Shown here piece after piece: positions 18,803-28,598 of a DNA stretch of 64,000 nt. How positions within the stretch are numbered: the stretch's first letter is position 1; every line of letters begins with the position of its first letter. The notes beneath the pieces were generated by a model. It saw only the letters and a program-made list of their open reading frames with translations, searched no databases and was not told the origin of the DNA. The translations under genes were made by a program, and so were the position numbers. The DNA comes from Legionella adelaidensis (GTDB lineage: Bacteria; Pseudomonadota; Gammaproteobacteria; Legionellales; Legionellaceae), in assembly GCF_900637865.1 (NCBI RefSeq), contig NZ_LR134433.1, positions 301,420 to 365,419 of the forward strand, written 5' to 3'.

Positions 18803-19402
18803 TTAATGTAAACCAGCCATATAATTTGCAACTGCTTCCATATCTTTTTGATCCATATTTGCACTGATATCCTGCATGATAGCGTTAAAATCGTTACTCC
18901 GTTTCCCTTCTTTGAACAGCTGAAGCTGCTGCGTAGTATACACTGGTTGTTGGCCAGATAATACCGGAAAGCCTGCTTGTGCATTTCCAGTACCTTTAGG
19001 TCCATGGCACGCAATACAAGCCGTAATTTTTTTATCAAAGTCGCCGCCGCGATAAAGTTCCTGGCCCCGTTGTAAAAACTCTTTAGGGGTAGCGCCCTCC
19101 GGCAAAGGTAATCCTGCATAATAACTTGCTAAATCCTCCATGTCTTGCTCTGTTAAAGGAGCTACAACAGGAGCCATTATCGGAGAGTTTCGCGTTTTTC
19201 CTTCTTTATAATCTTTTAATTGCTTTAGCAAATAAGAATAATGCTGGCCAGCTAAACTTGGCCACTGCGGATTCGAGCTTATTCCTTTTTCACCATGACA
19301 AGCCACACATACCGTAGACTTCTGTTCCCCGGCTTTAGAGTTACCCACTGCATAAGAAAATGAGCTACATAATAGCAGAAGCAATAAAATCCAATTTTTC
19401 AT
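18803..19402 (-). CDS. Di-heme cytochrome c4
   Basis: 199 aa with a signal peptide (about 1-20). Two CxxCH haem sites, C32-V-A-C35-H36 and C129-I-A-C132-H133, each have a plausible distal Met (M76 in SPIMAPV; Met in NAIMQDIS). This is the two-domain c4 architecture. It is a periplasmic electron donor to terminal oxidases. It is divergent from engB, 70 bp away, and upstream of dsbA, as in many gammaproteobacteria. Confidence 0.93.
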   Translation of the reverse strand: MKNWILLLLLLCSSFSYAVGNSKAGEQKSTVCVACHGEKGISSNPQWPSLAGQHYSYLLKQLKDYKEGKTRNSPIMAPVVAPLTEQDMEDLASYYAGLPLPEGATPKEFLQRGQELYRGGDFDKKITACIACHGPKGTGNAQAGFPVLSGQQPVYTTQQLQLFKEGKRSNDFNAIMQDISANMDQKDMEAVANYMAGLH

Positions 19403-19472
19403 TATCGTCTCGCAGTTCTAAACTGGTTTAATGGTACACTACTCTGCATCAAAATTCTAAAGCGAATAGTAT

Positions 19473-20081
19473 ATGTTAGCGAATCCTTATTCACGTGCAA
19501 ATTTTTTAAAAAGCGCGGCACGCGTAGAACAACTACCCCCCGATACAGGAGTTGAAATTGCTTTTGCAGGGCGTTCCAATGCCGGCAAATCCAGCGCGCT
19601 AAATTGCTTAACCGGGCGGCAATTAGCCCGTACCAGTAAAACACCGGGACGCACCCAACTCATTAATGTCTTTACTCTAGAAAACCCAGACCATCGGCTC
19701 ATTGATTTACCCGGGTATGGTTATGCAAAAGTCTCTTTAGAAATAAAACAAAAATGGCAAGAAAATTTATCAAACTATCTGGAAGTCAGAGAGAGCCTGC
19801 GCGGGCTGGTATTATTAATGGATATCCGTCATCCTTTAAAAGACCTTGATAAGACCATGTTGCATTGGTGTGTCGCAAGACAGCTGCCCGTTCACGTATT
19901 GTTGACTAAAGCAGACAAAATTAGCAGGGGACAAGCGCAAAATACCGTCCTGCAAGTCAAAAAAATGTACCCTCTCAGTGAAGAGTTCTTTAGCGTACAA
20001 CCATTTTCTTCACTGAAAAAACAAGGGATAGAGGATTTAATTCTGGTTTTAAATAACTGGTTTATGGAGAACCCAAGCTAA
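19473..20081 (+). CDS. engB: Ribosome biogenesis GTP-binding protein EngB/YsxC
   Basis: 202 aa. The GTPase motifs are G1 GRSNAGKSS (about 33-41), G2/switch KTPGRTQ, G3 DLPGYGYAK and G4 TKAD. It assists assembly of the large ribosomal subunit. The 3' end overlaps the opposite-strand gene at 20062 by 20 bp. Confidence 0.95.
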   Translation: MLANPYSRANFLKSAARVEQLPPDTGVEIAFAGRSNAGKSSALNCLTGRQLARTSKTPGRTQLINVFTLENPDHRLIDLPGYGYAKVSLEIKQKWQENLSNYLEVRESLRGLVLLMDIRHPLKDLDKTMLHWCVARQLPVHVLLTKADKISRGQAQNTVLQVKKMYPLSEEFFSVQPFSSLKKQGIEDLILVLNNWFMENPS

Positions 20082-20544
20082 TCTCATCAGGTATATCATT
20101 AAGTTTGACAGTCTCCGGCAAAGTTCTAGCTCTAGGCCGTCTAAAAACAACTGGAGCCTGTGTTAGACTGTACGATAAAGGGGCGCCTTCTGGTTTTTTT
20201 TGGCCAGCAGCCAAAATTTTTCGTGCCTCTTCACGAGCTTCATGCTTCAGAGCCAGATGTGGCGAAAAAAACAGCGAAGTTCCACTGATACGATCACCTA
20301 ATTCCAAATTTGTATCACTAGCGGGTTTTTGCGGAAAAGCTACCGGAGCACTTGATACATGTAGACTTGGCTCTTCATATCCTTCGTTTGAATCCTCCTC
20401 TTCATCTCCCCTACCTTCCTTCACATCCTGGGCTGCCGTAGGTTCGGCATTGCTTGGGCTATCCTGAACCAGCTCTTCATCAAACATAAACATACGGTCA
20501 TCCGTATCGCTATTTTCTGATTGTTCTATTTTTTCTTTTGCCAT
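20062..20544 (-). CDS. Acidic, low-complexity Legionella-type protein
   Basis: 160 aa with no recognised domain. The N-terminal half is very acidic (KEGRGDEEEDSNEGYEEPS), the middle is basic and helical (LALKHEAREEARKILAAGQKKPEG), and the tail is PRARTLPETVKLNDIPDE. It is probably disordered. The gene overlaps the end of engB tail to tail. A role as a secreted substrate is conceivable but not shown. Confidence 0.6.
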   Translation of the reverse strand: MAKEKIEQSENSDTDDRMFMFDEELVQDSPSNAEPTAAQDVKEGRGDEEEDSNEGYEEPSLHVSSAPVAFPQKPASDTNLELGDRISGTSLFFSPHLALKHEAREEARKILAAGQKKPEGAPLSYSLTQAPVVFRRPRARTLPETVKLNDIPDEISLGSP

Positions 20545-20645
20545 ATGTTATATCTCCATGAAGTCACTTCATTGAAAATATCTTAAATTTCGTCTTGCTG
20601 TCAATTAAATATGCACATTGACTGAGGGGAAGGAACGAAGAGAGC

Positions 20646-21536
20646 TTAGTTGTTTATCTTTATACTCTCAATAATTGCCGAGAAATCTTTATTCTCATAG
20701 CCTTTCTCATGGAAATCACTATAGATAGCAGTAGCATGTTTACCCAGCTCAGTGGAAACACCCACATTTTTTGCACAATTCTGACTTAAATTTAAATCTT
20801 TTAGCATCATGGCGACAGTAAACCCGGGTTCATATTGATTATTTGCCGGGACATTTTCAAGAATATTAGCAACAGGCACATATTTATTCATGACCCAGCA
20901 ATTACCAGAAGAATTAGTAACTACTTCATGTAATTTTTTGGCCGACAATCCTAATTGCTCAGCCAATATAAACGCTTCAGAGACGGCAATCATGGTGACA
21001 CCGAGAATCATGTTATTACAGATTTTTGCAGCCTGTCCGCTTCCCGCTTCGCCTGTGTGAATAATATTTTTTCCCATACAACTGAGTATGGGTTTGGCCT
21101 CGGCAAAAGCTTTTTCCTGCCCTCCCACCATAAAAGTTAAAGTGGCCGCGGCGGCTCCTGCTACTCCGCCGGAAACCGGAGCATCTACCACAAACAAATG
21201 GGCATTCGTTGCTGCTTTATGTACTTCACGCGAAGCATCCACATCAATGGAAGAACAATCAATATATAAAGTTTGTGGCTTTGCATATTGGAATAAGCCT
21301 TGCTCGCCCAAACAGACTTTTTTTACTTGATCGCCTGTTTGCAGCATAGTAATTAAAACGGTTTGATTTGCTCCTAACTCTTCCAATGAGGAAGCTGCAA
21401 TTCCGCCAGCGCTTACAAAGTCTCCAAGCGCTTGTGGCTGCAGATCAAATCCTGTCACTGTATGGCCTGCTTTAATTAAATTAGTTGCCATGGGAAGTCC
21501 CATATGACCTAATCCAACAAATCCTATGCTTGCCAT
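20646..21536 (-). CDS. mmsB: 3-hydroxyisobutyrate dehydrogenase
   Basis: 296 aa. It oxidises 3-hydroxyisobutyrate to methylmalonate semialdehyde with NAD in valine breakdown. The N-terminal Rossmann motif GFVGLGHMGLPMATNLIKAGH, the substrate loop DAPVSGGVAGA (about 118-128) and the catalytic lysine in GQAAKICNNM (about 171) are all present. It lies 20 bp after mmsA in the same orientation; its product is the MmsA substrate. Confidence 0.93.
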   Translation of the reverse strand: MASIGFVGLGHMGLPMATNLIKAGHTVTGFDLQPQALGDFVSAGGIAASSLEELGANQTVLITMLQTGDQVKKVCLGEQGLFQYAKPQTLYIDCSSIDVDASREVHKAATNAHLFVVDAPVSGGVAGAAAATLTFMVGGQEKAFAEAKPILSCMGKNIIHTGEAGSGQAAKICNNMILGVTMIAVSEAFILAEQLGLSAKKLHEVVTNSSGNCWVMNKYVPVANILENVPANNQYEPGFTVAMMLKDLNLSQNCAKNVGVSTELGKHATAIYSDFHEKGYENKDFSAIIESIKINN

Positions 21537-21556
21537 AAAAAACTCCTTACGTTCTA

Positions 21557-23056
21557 TTAAGTGTGAATCGGCATATTGAATGCGCTTTCATTTAACTCAG
21601 TAACAGGCCAACGACTAGTGATGGTTTTTCTGCGGGTATAAAAATGAATACTCTCTGTGCCATGCATGTTGGCATCGCCAAAAGAAGAATGTTTCCATCC
21701 TCCAAATGGATGGCTAGCAATAGGAACGGGTATAGGAACATTTATTCCTACCATCCCTACTTGCACCCGTTGGCTGTATTCCCTAGCGATATAACCATCG
21801 CGCGTAAAAATTGCAGTGCCATTTCCGTATTGATTGCGATTTACCAGAGAAAGCGCTTGGTCAAAATTATGTACGCGCACCATGGAAAGTACCGGGCCAA
21901 AAATTTCATTTTGATAAACGGACATCCGTTCGTTAACCCGATCAAATAGGGTAGGGCCTAAAAAATAACCAGAAGGATGCTTAGGATGGGTAAAATTTCG
22001 CCCATCAACGAGTATTTTTGCCCCTTCAGCAATCCCGTGTTCAATCGCGCCAAGAACACGTTGTCTATGAGCGCTGCTGATTAACGGCCCCATATCGCAA
22101 GTTTCCTCCTCTCCTGCATTAACTTGGATTTTATTTATCAAGGGAACCAAGGCTTGCGTTAATTTTTCTGCTGTAGTATCTCCGACTGCAACTACTACAG
22201 AGATAGCCATACACCGTTCACCGGCAGACCCGTATGCCGCACCTACAATGGCTTTGGCCGCCTGTTCAATATCCGCATCAGGCATAACCACACAATGATT
22301 TTTAGCCCCGCCAAAAGTATGCGCTCTCTTCCCTGCCGCTGTGGCTGTTTTATAAATATGCTCGGCTACTGGAGTAGAAGCCACCGCCGTTACGGCAACG
22401 ATATCGGGGTGGGTAAGTAACATATCCACTACTTCTCTTCCTCCCTGAAGACAATTTACCACCCCTGCAGGCAATCCTGCGTCATATAATAACTCTATTA
22501 GTCGAACAGGGGCTGAAGGATCTTGCTCGGAAGGCTTCAGAATAAAAGTATTACCGCAAGCAATCGCAGGAACCATCATCCACACAGGCACCATCACTGG
22601 AAAATTAAAGGGTGATACGCCACAACAAATACCAATTGGTTGACGCATGGTCATCGTGTCTATTTGATTTGAAACATTGAAGGAAAAACTACCTTGTAAT
22701 TGAGTAACCAATCCACAGTGAAACTCCACCACCTCAATAGCCCGGGCAACTGAGCCTTTTGCATCCTCGATACTTTTACCATGCTCACGTGTGACTATTC
22801 GGGCTAATTCATTTTGATTCTTTTCTAATAAATCCCTGAACTTGAATAAGATGCGCGCTCTCTTAATGGGCGTAGTTTCACCCCATTCATAACTTGCTTT
22901 TTTGGCACTATTAACCGCTTGATTGCAAATCTCTCTATTAGCGAAATATACTTGACCGATAACTTCCCCTACAGCGGGATTATATATCTCCTTGCTTTCG
23001 GGGGTTGCCTCTTCGAATTTTTTCCCATCGATAAAATGTGGAACTGTATAGACCAT
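21557..23056 (-). CDS. mmsA: Methylmalonate-semialdehyde dehydrogenase (CoA-acylating)
   Basis: 499 aa, aldehyde dehydrogenase superfamily. It makes propionyl-CoA from methylmalonate semialdehyde. PFNFPVMVPVWMMVPAIACGNTFILKPSEQ, the GGAKNHCVVMPDAD element and the catalytic Cys in GSAGERCMAISV (about 284) are diagnostic of the MmsA branch. It lies 33 bp downstream of dapB and probably shares a transcript. Confidence 0.95.
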   Translation of the reverse strand: MVYTVPHFIDGKKFEEATPESKEIYNPAVGEVIGQVYFANREICNQAVNSAKKASYEWGETTPIKRARILFKFRDLLEKNQNELARIVTREHGKSIEDAKGSVARAIEVVEFHCGLVTQLQGSFSFNVSNQIDTMTMRQPIGICCGVSPFNFPVMVPVWMMVPAIACGNTFILKPSEQDPSAPVRLIELLYDAGLPAGVVNCLQGGREVVDMLLTHPDIVAVTAVASTPVAEHIYKTATAAGKRAHTFGGAKNHCVVMPDADIEQAAKAIVGAAYGSAGERCMAISVVVAVGDTTAEKLTQALVPLINKIQVNAGEEETCDMGPLISSAHRQRVLGAIEHGIAEGAKILVDGRNFTHPKHPSGYFLGPTLFDRVNERMSVYQNEIFGPVLSMVRVHNFDQALSLVNRNQYGNGTAIFTRDGYIAREYSQRVQVGMVGINVPIPVPIASHPFGGWKHSSFGDANMHGTESIHFYTRRKTITSRWPVTELNESAFNMPIHT

Positions 23057-23089
23057 TTTCTAACTCCATTTAAATTGGTTTATTTAGGT

Positions 23090-23827
23090 TTATAGATTTA
23101 GAACATACTCCAAACCGTAACAAAGAGACTTTAATTGCGTCACCTGTTGGCAGGCTAAAACCACTCCGGGCATAAACGAGCTGCGATCAATGCTCGTGTG
23201 TTTTAGGGTCAATGTTTCCCCCACACTACCAAAAATTACCTGCTGCTCTGCTAAAACTCCAGGCAAACGTAACGAGTGAATATTAATTTCTTGATGCATT
23301 CCTCCTCGCACGCCGGGGATTACTTCTTTAATTTCCAATTTATTTTTTAGGTCTTTTCTTCCTGCAGCAATCATTTCTGCAGTCTTAATGGCAGTACCGG
23401 ATGGGGCATCTTGTTTTTGCTGATGATGCGCTTCGATTATCTCTACTTCCGGTAAAAATTGGGCTGCTAATTTGGCAAAATGCATCATAAGCACAGCAGC
23501 TATTGAAAAATTAGGAACAATAATACCTCCTAATTTTTTTTCATCACAAATACTTTTTAAATGATTCACCTGGTCCGGCAGTAACCCACTAGTACCAATA
23601 ACCGGGCTAACACCTGCGTTTACAACTGTAAGCGCATTTTCATAGGCACAGTCTGCTCGAGTTAAATCAAGCACAATATCGGGAAGAGTTTTTTGAATAC
23701 ATTGCAATAAGTTATCCTTACTACCAGTTTCTGCAACAATTTCAAAATCAGCATTTTTTTTGAGGGTCTCACAAGCTAAAGAACCCATTTTTCCATACGA
23801 GCCATTTACAATAATTTTTTTTTTCAT
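23090..23827 (-). CDS. dapB: 4-hydroxy-tetrahydrodipicolinate reductase
   Basis: 245 aa. It performs the second committed step of the lysine/diaminopimelate pathway. It has an N-terminal NAD(P) motif NGSYGKMG and the catalytic signature EAHHQQKQDAPSGTA (about 131-145). The first residues use GxxGKMG with Ser in place of the usual Ala. The gene is somewhat shorter than E. coli DapB (273 aa). It precedes mmsA-mmsB. Confidence 0.93.
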   Translation of the reverse strand: MKKKIIVNGSYGKMGSLACETLKKNADFEIVAETGSKDNLLQCIQKTLPDIVLDLTRADCAYENALTVVNAGVSPVIGTSGLLPDQVNHLKSICDEKKLGGIIVPNFSIAAVLMMHFAKLAAQFLPEVEIIEAHHQQKQDAPSGTAIKTAEMIAAGRKDLKNKLEIKEVIPGVRGGMHQEINIHSLRLPGVLAEQQVIFGSVGETLTLKHTSIDRSSFMPGVVLACQQVTQLKSLCYGLEYVLNL

Positions 23828-23846
23828 AGACTCAACTTTTTAAGTG

Positions 23847-24053
23847 TTATTCTTGAATATCTTTTTTAGTACTCTTTGGTCGGTCTTTGTTAATTACATT
23901 AATCGCCCAAATAGTGGCAGGAATCCAGCCTACAAAAGTAGCTTGCATAAATAAAGCTAAAAATGCGCCCCCCGGATTATCTTTTAAAAATAAAACAAGC
24001 CAGGGGAATGCAAAGGCTAACAGATAGAGAATAAAACGTTTTAACTTCTTCAT
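23847..24053 (-). CDS. YqaE/Pmp3-family small membrane protein
   Basis: 68 aa. Two hydrophobic segments (about 8-24 and 29-50) are separated by a short loop, with FVGWIPATIWAINVI near the second, as in the Pmp3/YqaE family of stress-linked proteolipids. It sits 19 bp upstream of dapB. Confidence 0.75.
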   Translation of the reverse strand: MKKLKRFILYLLAFAFPWLVLFLKDNPGGAFLALFMQATFVGWIPATIWAINVINKDRPKSTKKDIQE

Positions 24054-24227
24054 AAGACTTTCTCACTCGATTGAGTAAACTAAACCACGCAAACCTAATC
24101 ATATATCATCTGGAATATCACTTGCAAAATCGCAATAAACGCTATAAATTTTTCATTTTTTCGTAAATCCTAGAAAAAGCAGTTGCGTAACCAGACCTCC
24201 TTTTCTAGATTAATAAAAGGATTATTA

Positions 24228-24836
24228 ATGAGAAAGCAGGAGCTCCACCCACGTACCGCAACAATTAACAAAAAACAAAAGAGTGAATCTAAAAAATACC
24301 GCCATGAAGCGCTTACTTGGCTAGCTAAAAAATTTCCCCTTTCGTTTGATAATACTTTTTCAATTCAGCCCTTAAAATTGGGAATAATGAACGATATTCT
24401 TCAATTTGCGGAACAAGCGGCTGCCGAGGGGATTTCAAAGAGCAAGCTAAGAGAAGCAGTAGTAATCTATACGCGAAGAATTGATTATCTTACCTCTTTA
24501 AAAGCGATGAACAAGCGCATTGACCTATATGGCAATTCTGTGGATGAAGTCACCGTGGAAGAAGCCCAACGAGCTGCAGAAAAAATTAAAAAAAGAATTG
24601 AGAAAAGTATTAAAAACTCCAAAAAGGCCTATCTGGGCAGAGGCAGTTCCAAAGCCCCTGCGACTTTTGCCGAGGGATACTTAAATTTATCCAATCGTCC
24701 CTACGTGGAGCTTGCCAATTCCCAGCAAAACTCTGTTGTTATTAAACATAAAATATCACGTAATTATAATCCCTCTACTGTAGCTCGATTAAAAGAAAAG
24801 TTAGGGATTGTAAATGATCACAGTACCCCAAAATAG
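24228..24836 (+). CDS. rocC: ProQ/FinO-domain RNA chaperone, RocC-like
   Basis: 202 aa from the ATG at 24228, which has AAAGGA 7 nt upstream; a TTG further out is in frame but has no such site. The ProQ/FinO domain spans about 20-110 (ALTWLAKKFPLSFDN, QPLKLGIMNDIL, SKSKLREAVVIYTRRIDYL), followed by a basic, low-complexity tail. In L. pneumophila, RocC with sRNA RocR represses competence genes, and its gene lies near the pyk-pgk-gap-tkt cluster as here. Symbol assigned by domain plus location; no RocR gene was identified in the window. Confidence 0.78.
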   Translation: MRKQELHPRTATINKKQKSESKKYRHEALTWLAKKFPLSFDNTFSIQPLKLGIMNDILQFAEQAAAEGISKSKLREAVVIYTRRIDYLTSLKAMNKRIDLYGNSVDEVTVEEAQRAAEKIKKRIEKSIKNSKKAYLGRGSSKAPATFAEGYLNLSNRPYVELANSQQNSVVIKHKISRNYNPSTVARLKEKLGIVNDHSTPK

Positions 24837-24914
24837 AAAAGGTTATTAATTGTACTGTAGACAATTGTTCATTATAAACTCATAATGCACTTCAAGAGGC
24901 ATTGAGAGCATTTT

Positions 24915-26000
24915 ATGAAGCAAGGATTAATTGATACATTAACCCCTATACCATCTAACCTGTTGGCATTAGCCGAAGTACATCCCTCCGTACTTCATCC
25001 GCACAAATGTTGGCTGCTTACTCACTTTATTTCCCCACCACCGCTTGCAGAAATTACGGATTTTGAAAGAAAGTACTTGCCAATGGCAAAAGAGGCTATC
25101 CAATCAAGCAACCATAATATAAGTCATCTGGAACAAAGAATAAATCGGTACTTAGCCGAAGGAAAACAGGCCGAGGTGAAACAATCTGCCCAACAATTTA
25201 GTGACCATCTTGAACAAGAGATCGAGTTTATACAAACCCTATTTGAAAATAATGACGTTCTGAGCCGTACTCCACGAAAGATTACTTCTTTCGCACAACT
25301 TTCACATTTTATAAAAGATTTATATAGACTCGAATATACGGTACGCATAAATTGCAAAGCGCTTTCCACTACTGTTCTAACATTTTCTTCCAGCCTAAAA
25401 GAAATACTGGCTTGCGTAGACGAGAATGATAGGGCTCATTTATCTATCATTCAACAACAAGAAGCACTTATCTTAAGAGCCAAGAGCGAACTAGCCAAAG
25501 CGTTAACGCTTTATGACGAGTTAGCTCCCATTGTTAAAGAACACATTGAAACAACCAATAAATACCTTTATAGAACGACCCCTTCGATGTTTGAGGCAGC
25601 GTTAAAAAAGTTAAAGACAAAATCTGACGCCTTGGCAGAAGAGGCTAAAATAAATTCCAAATATGAGCCGGCAAAAGATGCTGCAGCTTTACTGTGTAGA
25701 AATTTGGAGGCATTAGGTAAGGAGTTTTTTGCAAGTAAATATGTCCTCTACTCCACATTTTTACAAAATTGTAAAAAAGAAATTACCGAAGCCCGTAAAG
25801 TTTTAAAAAACCATAGAGGATGGAAAGAGGCTTTAGCTAATTTTACTTATATGCTAGGAGCCATCTTTTCCTTGGGCCTTTTACCTGTCGTCAGTAAAGC
25901 ATGTACCGGTAATTGGAAATTCTTTACGGTAAAAACTGACTCTGAAAAAGCGCTAGATACCTTTGATAATACCCTGAGCAATTTGATTAAAGGTCGGTAA
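24915..26000 (+). CDS. Coiled-coil protein with C-terminal hydrophobic patch
   Basis: 361 aa, no enzyme motif. Long amphipathic helices (about 55-115 and 170-300) are followed by FTYMLGAIFSLGLLPVVSKA (about 318-337) and a polar tail. This layout is common among Legionella proteins tested as Dot/Icm substrates, but no translocation signal is proven. Its 3' end overlaps pyk by 14 bp tail to tail. Confidence 0.7.
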   Translation: MKQGLIDTLTPIPSNLLALAEVHPSVLHPHKCWLLTHFISPPPLAEITDFERKYLPMAKEAIQSSNHNISHLEQRINRYLAEGKQAEVKQSAQQFSDHLEQEIEFIQTLFENNDVLSRTPRKITSFAQLSHFIKDLYRLEYTVRINCKALSTTVLTFSSSLKEILACVDENDRAHLSIIQQQEALILRAKSELAKALTLYDELAPIVKEHIETTNKYLYRTTPSMFEAALKKLKTKSDALAEEAKINSKYEPAKDAAALLCRNLEALGKEFFASKYVLYSTFLQNCKKEITEARKVLKNHRGWKEALANFTYMLGAIFSLGLLPVVSKACTGNWKFFTVKTDSEKALDTFDNTLSNLIKGR

Positions 26001-27417
26001 TCCGCACAATTTCCATAGAATTGGTGCCGCCAGGTTGGCCAATTACTGTTCCACGGGTAAGCAGTATGTAGGTATCTGGTTCTACTAAACCTTTCTTCAA
26101 TATGTAACGAATGATTTCCTGATTTATATTTTGGCTATCAATTTGGCTGTAATCAAAATACAAAGGGAATACATTGTTGACCAAGCTTAATTTACGTACC
26201 GTTTCTTCGTTTTCGGTAATAGCATAAATAGGTACGGTACTAGGAAATCGAGACATCCAAATGGGTGTTACCCCGGATTCGGTTAAGGCAATAATAGCTT
26301 TTATTGGAAAATGGTTAGCTACGTGCATTGTGGCCATAGCAATTGCCTGGTCAGCTCTTTTACTGGCGCCTGCATCTATATTTTTAGTTTGATAAAAAAG
26401 GCTGGCATGCTTTTCAGCACTTACACAAATTTTATCTACCATATTAATAACTTTTACAGGATATGCGCCTTTCGCAGTTTCTGCTGAGAGCATCACAGCG
26501 TCTGTACCGTCTAAAATAGCATTGGCAACATCTGAAACTTCTGCCCGTGTAGGCTGAGGGTGGATGATCATGGACTCCATCATTTGGGTGGCAGTAATCA
26601 CGATTTTATTTAAACTACGGGTTTGCTCAATAATATGTTTTTGAATAGCCGGAACTTCAGCTGCCCCCACTTCTACACCTAAATCGCCCCGCGCAACCAT
26701 AATTACATCTGCAGCAGAGATAATTTCGTTTAAATGAGCAAGTGCCTCCGTACGTTCGATTTTGGCAATAATTGGTAAGTCTTTAACGCCCAAGTTTGCA
26801 AGTAATTCTTTCGTAGTAAGAATGTCATGCGCGTCCCTGACAAAAGATAAGGTAATATAATCAATACCTGCTGCTACTGCAGCTGCCATATCCTTTTTAT
26901 CTTTGTCGGTAATAGCTCCCGCGGAAAGTCCGCCGCCTTTGCGATTAAGCCCTTTATTATTACTGAGCACTCCTCCTTCCACTACAACACAGTGAATTAG
27001 CGGGCCTTCTATTTTTTTAACTTCCAGCTCAATTAAGCCATCATCCAGTAACAGATGATCATTTTCAGAAATTTCTTTACATAAGCTTTGATAATCAACG
27101 CCTACCCAGCTCTCATCTCCTAACTCCTTACTTTGGCAGTCAAGAATGAACGATTGCCCCGAATTAAGGGTAATCGAGTTGTCTTTAAAGCGACTAATTC
27201 GAATTTTTGGCCCTTGCAAATCAGCCATTATTCCCAGAGGTCTATTCAAATCAGCGGCAATAGCCCTTGCCAACTTGATGGTTTCAGCAAAAGCCTTGTC
27301 TACGTGGGAAAAATTAATACGTAAAACATCTACGCCCGCTTGAATTAAAGCACGCAACACATCTGGCTGATTACTCGCCGGACCTACGGTTGCAACAATT
27401 TTAGTTCGACGAAGCAT
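25987..27417 (-). CDS. pyk: Pyruvate kinase
   Basis: 476 aa from ATG at 27417, which has GGAAGA 8 nt upstream; a GTG 6 nt earlier is possible. It converts PEP and ADP to pyruvate and [16 protein letters not shown] at the start, [10 protein letters not shown], the [10 protein letters not shown] metal/phosphate site and TATQMMESM are diagnostic. The start lies inside the end of pgk, so translation is coupled. Last gene of tkt-gap-pgk-pyk. Confidence 0.96.
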   Translation of the reverse strand: MLRRTKIVATVGPASNQPDVLRALIQAGVDVLRINFSHVDKAFAETIKLARAIAADLNRPLGIMADLQGPKIRISRFKDNSITLNSGQSFILDCQSKELGDESWVGVDYQSLCKEISENDHLLLDDGLIELEVKKIEGPLIHCVVVEGGVLSNNKGLNRKGGGLSAGAITDKDKKDMAAAVAAGIDYITLSFVRDAHDILTTKELLANLGVKDLPIIAKIERTEALAHLNEIISAADVIMVARGDLGVEVGAAEVPAIQKHIIEQTRSLNKIVITATQMMESMIIHPQPTRAEVSDVANAILDGTDAVMLSAETAKGAYPVKVINMVDKICVSAEKHASLFYQTKNIDAGASKRADQAIAMATMHVANHFPIKAIIALTESGVTPIWMSRFPSTVPIYAITENEETVRKLSLVNNVFPLYFDYSQIDSQNINQEIIRYILKKGLVEPDTYILLTRGTVIGQPGGTNSMEIVRITDL

Positions 27418-28588
27418 TGGCACGCTCTTCCAAAATAGCCACAGCCGGGAGGATTTTTCCTTCTAAATATTCTAAGAAGGCTCCACCACCTGTTGAAATA
27501 TAAGAAATTTGATCAGTTAAATCATATTGATCAATGGCTGCTAACGTATCGCCGCCTCCAGCAATACTGAATGCATCACTTCCTGCAATTGCTATAGCAA
27601 CTGCACGTGTTCCATAGGCAAATTGAGGAAACTCAAAAACACCTACGGGACCATTCCAAATAATGGTTTTTGCTTCTTCAATGATATCAACATACTCTCC
27701 CATTGTTTCCGGTCCTATGTCCATAATCATGTCATCTTCAGCAATATTGTTTAATGATTTATTAAAAGCAGGACAGCTATCACTAAATGCTTTACCGACA
27801 ACCACATCTACAGGCAATGGAATTACACAGCCTTTTTCTTTTGCTTCTTGTAGAATTTGCCGCGCTTCGTCTAGCAAGTCCTCCTCGTACAAGGAAACCC
27901 CAATGTCATGGCCTTGTGCTTTTAAAAAGGTATTTGCAATGCCTCCGCCTGGAATTAAAAAATCCACTTTGGCGACTAATTGCTTCAGTAGAGTAAGCTT
28001 AGTAGAAACCTTGGCGCCCCCAACAATAGCAACTATGGGCTTTTCAGGAGCCTCCAATACTTTTTCCAATACTTCTAGCTCTCTTACCAATAAAGGCCCA
28101 GCAGCAGCAACCGGTGCGAATTGCGCAACCCCATATGTGGAAGCGTGGGCTCTATGCGCTGTACCAAACGCATCCATAATAAAGATGTCACATAAACTTG
28201 CTAATTTTTTAGCAAGAATTACATCGTTATTTTTCTCACCGGGATTAAACCGCACGTTTTCACATAAAACTAATTCACCCGGATTAACTTCTACCCCTTC
28301 TAGGTAGTTGGTTTCAAAACGGACTGGATAATCTAGATGATCTGCCAAGTAATCAGCAATGGGTTTTAAAGAAAAACGACTCTCTTCTTTCCCTTCCGTC
28401 GGTCTCCCTAAATGCGATAAAACAATAACACCTGCACCCGCTTTTAAGGCAGCTTTTAATGTAGGAAGCGCCGCCTGCAACCGTTGATCACTGGTAATAA
28501 TCCCATCTTTGATTGGTACATTTAAATCTTCGCGAATAAGTACGCACTTCCCATTCAAATCGAGATCGCTCATTTTGATAAGATTCAT
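27401..28588 (-). CDS. pgk: Phosphoglycerate kinase
   Basis: 395 aa. Reversible transfer from 1,3-bisphosphoglycerate to [16 protein letters not shown] near the start, HLGRPTEG, the [12 protein letters not shown] basic patch and GGGDTLAAI near the C-terminus fit. It lies 10 bp after gap. Confidence 0.97.
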   Translation of the reverse strand: MNLIKMSDLDLNGKCVLIREDLNVPIKDGIITSDQRLQAALPTLKAALKAGAGVIVLSHLGRPTEGKEESRFSLKPIADYLADHLDYPVRFETNYLEGVEVNPGELVLCENVRFNPGEKNNDVILAKKLASLCDIFIMDAFGTAHRAHASTYGVAQFAPVAAAGPLLVRELEVLEKVLEAPEKPIVAIVGGAKVSTKLTLLKQLVAKVDFLIPGGGIANTFLKAQGHDIGVSLYEEDLLDEARQILQEAKEKGCVIPLPVDVVVGKAFSDSCPAFNKSLNNIAEDDMIMDIGPETMGEYVDIIEEAKTIIWNGPVGVFEFPQFAYGTRAVAIAIAGSDAFSIAGGGDTLAAIDQYDLTDQISYISTGGGAFLEYLEGKILPAVAILEERANASSN

Positions 28589-28598
28589 TAAAATATCC

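Noticed and set aside
18775..19119. Frame overlapping cytochrome c4
   Set aside because: Shadow frame; the haem motifs define the real gene.
27663..28307. Long plus-strand frame over pgk
   Set aside because: Antisense shadow with low-complexity Ser/Ala composition; pgk is certain.
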